Of a DNA stretch of 64,000 nucleotides, positions 62,612 through 64,000 are shown piece by piece. The position numbers and the translations under genes are program-made. Positions within the stretch are counted from its first letter, which is position 1. The number at the start of each line of letters is the position of its first letter. The stretch spans positions 2,088,841 to 2,152,840 of the forward strand of contig JANUBW010000001.1 of assembly GCA_024809215.1 (NCBI GenBank). The letters run 5' to 3'. The stretch comes from Niastella sp. OAS944 (GTDB lineage Bacteria > Bacteroidota > Bacteroidia > Chitinophagales > Chitinophagaceae). The notes beneath the pieces are model-generated. The model was not told the origin of the DNA, ran no database searches, and was given only the letters and a program-made list of their open reading frames with translations.

Positions 62612-64000
62612 ATGCTTCCATGGAAAACGATCATACAGATACAAAAAGAATGTGATACACCGGTTTACTTACAAATAGCCAATTGCGTTATATGCGAAAT
62701 GCGCAAAGGGCGGGTTGGCCCCGGTATTAAACTACCGGGCTCACGCCAGATGGCTGAACTACTGGAGGTGCATCGCAAAACCATAGTACGGGCTTACGAA
62801 GAGCTCGATGCGCAGGGCTGGATAGAAATGCATCCATCAAAAGGAACATTTACCAGCCAGGAATTACCTGAAATAAACGCCCGCCGTTTTTCAAACAACC
62901 ATAAGCAAAAGAACTTTCCCGCCACAACCGGTTACTCCGTAAAGGTGAATACAATTACCAAAGACCCTTCTTTGCCAACCCGGCATATTAATGGCTTTCA
63001 TGATGGGCCCGATATGCGGTTGATACCATCCGATGAATTGGGCCGGGCTTATAAAAGCGTTATGTCGAGAAATACCTACCTGAAATTTATGTCGTACGTT
63101 GAAACGCCCGGTGTTCAAAAATTCAGGACCGTATTATCTGATTATCTTAATGCAAGCCGTGGCGTTCAAACAACTTTCGAAAACATTCTGGTTACCCGGG
63201 GTGCGCAAATGGCGCTTTATCTTTTAACGGTGGTACTATTTTCAAAAGACGACACCATCATAGTAGGCGATACAAATTATTATTATGCCGATCATGTTTT
63301 TCTACAGGCCGGCATGCAATTGGCGCGCGTTAAAGTCGACGAGTGCGGCATTGATGTAGAAGAAATTGAAAAGTTATGCCGTCGCAAAAAGATCAAAGCA
63401 TTATACATTACATCGCATCACCATTACCCAACTACCGTAACGCTTTCGGCTGCCCGCCGCATTCAATTACTGGCGCTTGCAGAAAAATATGGTTTTATCA
63501 TTATCGAAGACGATTATGATTACGATTTCCATTACTTAAGCAGTCCCATGCTGCCCCTGGTAAGCGCCGATACAAAAGGAATGGTAGTGTATATAGGCAC
63601 ACTCAGCAAAACCGTTGCTCCAGCTATTCGAACCGGTTATATAATAGCGCCGCAAAATCTTATTCTTGAATTAAGCCGCATCAGGCAGCTGATTGATGTG
63701 CAGGGCGACCCCATTATGGAACTGGCGCTGATCGAAATGTTTGAAGAAGGCCATATAAAAAGGCATTTGAAAAAAGCACAACTTGCTTATCATAAACGTC
63801 GCGATTCCTTATGCAGTTTATTGAAGGATAATCTTTCGGATATTATAGATTTTAAAGTGCCAGATGGCGGACTGGCCATTTGGGCAAAATTTCATAAATC
63901 GGTACCGCTGCCACCGCTTGCAGAAAAATTAAGATCGCAGGGACTTATTATTTCAAATGGTTTAATACATAACAACGCTGATATCTCTATGAATGCCACC
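62612..64000 (+). CDS. MocR-type GntR/aminotransferase regulator, cut by window edge
   Basis: 463 codons visible from ATG 62612; the stop lies beyond the window. GntR winged helix at the N-terminus ('TPVYLQIANCVICEMRKG', 'LPGSRQMAELLEVHRKTIV', 'RAYEELDAQGWIEMHPSKG'). An aminotransferase-like class I domain follows: 'ILVTRGAQMALYLLTVVLF', 'YITSHHHYPTTVTLSAAR', 'IIIEDDYDYDFHYLSSP', and the PLP-lysine in 'YIGTLSKTVAPAIRTGYI'. MocR regulators sense PLP or amino-acid-like ligands and usually control a neighbouring gene, often divergent. The neighbour here is the LytS/LytTR operon, which is not an obvious target. Confidence 0.94.
   Translation, partial: MLPWKTIIQIQKECDTPVYLQIANCVICEMRKGRVGPGIKLPGSRQMAELLEVHRKTIVRAYEELDAQGWIEMHPSKGTFTSQELPEINARRFSNNHKQKNFPATTGYSVKVNTITKDPSLPTRHINGFHDGPDMRLIPSDELGRAYKSVMSRNTYLKFMSYVETPGVQKFRTVLSDYLNASRGVQTTFENILVTRGAQMALYLLTVVLFSKDDTIIVGDTNYYYADHVFLQAGMQLARVKVDECGIDVEEIEKLCRRKKIKALYITSHHHYPTTVTLSAARRIQLLALAEKYGFIIIEDDYDYDFHYLSSPMLPLVSADTKGMVVYIGTLSKTVAPAIRTGYIIAPQNLILELSRIRQLIDVQGDPIMELALIEMFEEGHIKRHLKKAQLAYHKRRDSLCSLLKDNLSDIIDFKVPDGGLAIWAKFHKSVPLPPLAEKLRSQGLIISNGLIHNNADISMNAT

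Overview
The window comes from a Bacteroidota chromosome, most likely the Chitinophagaceae (Niastella/Chitinophaga-like). The evidence is two SusC/SusD outer-membrane import pairs, an ECF sigma/FecR regulatory pair, two proteins with C-terminal type IX secretion sorting domains, LytTR and OmpR-type two-component systems, YceI and HxlR genes, and very little Shine-Dalgarno signal. The genus is inferred; I cannot confirm it from sequence alone. I see no rRNA, tRNA, insertion sequence, phage or CRISPR array. Both window edges cut genes: a formylglycine-generating-enzyme-like gene at the left and a MocR/GntR-type regulator at the right.

Region 1-18009 is a polysaccharide utilisation locus (PUL). 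From the divergent ECF sigma gene leftward it runs FecR anti-sigma, SusC with an N-terminal STN domain, SusD, two GH29 fucosidases, a GH35 beta-galactosidase, a GH3 xylosidase/glucosidase and a GH2 resembling endo-beta-mannosidase. A terminator follows the GH2 gene. The enzyme set (fucose, galactose, xylose, mannose) fits a plant-type N-glycan or another fucosylated plant glycan. Region 18016-24519 holds a coiled-coil protein with a GT4 glycosyltransferase, a RidA protein, a secreted metallopeptidase-like protein and RmuC. Region 24622-30902 is a second SusC/SusD pair with a ROK regulator and no enzymes; its SusC is a paralogue of the first but lacks STN.

Region 31302-41714 contains an LpxR-type lipid A deacylase, a GAF protein and a tight four-gene operon. 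In order of transcription the operon encodes an HD phosphohydrolase fused to a Pycsar-type transmembrane effector domain, polyphosphate kinase 1, an SdiA-regulated-like lipoprotein and an outer-membrane beta-barrel carrying an N-terminal kinase-like domain. I consider this operon the most interesting protein-coding unit here. Region 42024-47257 carries two YceI proteins with a membrane protein, a DsbA/FrnE oxidoreductase, an NmrA-type quinone reductase divergent from its HxlR regulator, and a BASS transporter.

Region 47452-54074 begins with a frameshifted DUF6934-like gene and a 58-residue companion. Next comes an unusual noncoding array of about two dozen degenerate 21-bp units, then a 1648-residue secreted pectate-lyase-like protein with two LamG modules. 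Region 54808-64000 carries a TPR protein, an OmpR/histidine kinase pair, a small lipoprotein, a UspA protein, a small membrane protein, a LytS/LytTR pair preceded by a 38-residue membrane peptide, and the partial MocR regulator.

A theme across the window is intergenic DNA built from short words repeated with variation: 7-, 8-, 11- and 21-bp periods, each with its own core word. These are noncoding and are not explained by the annotated genes.
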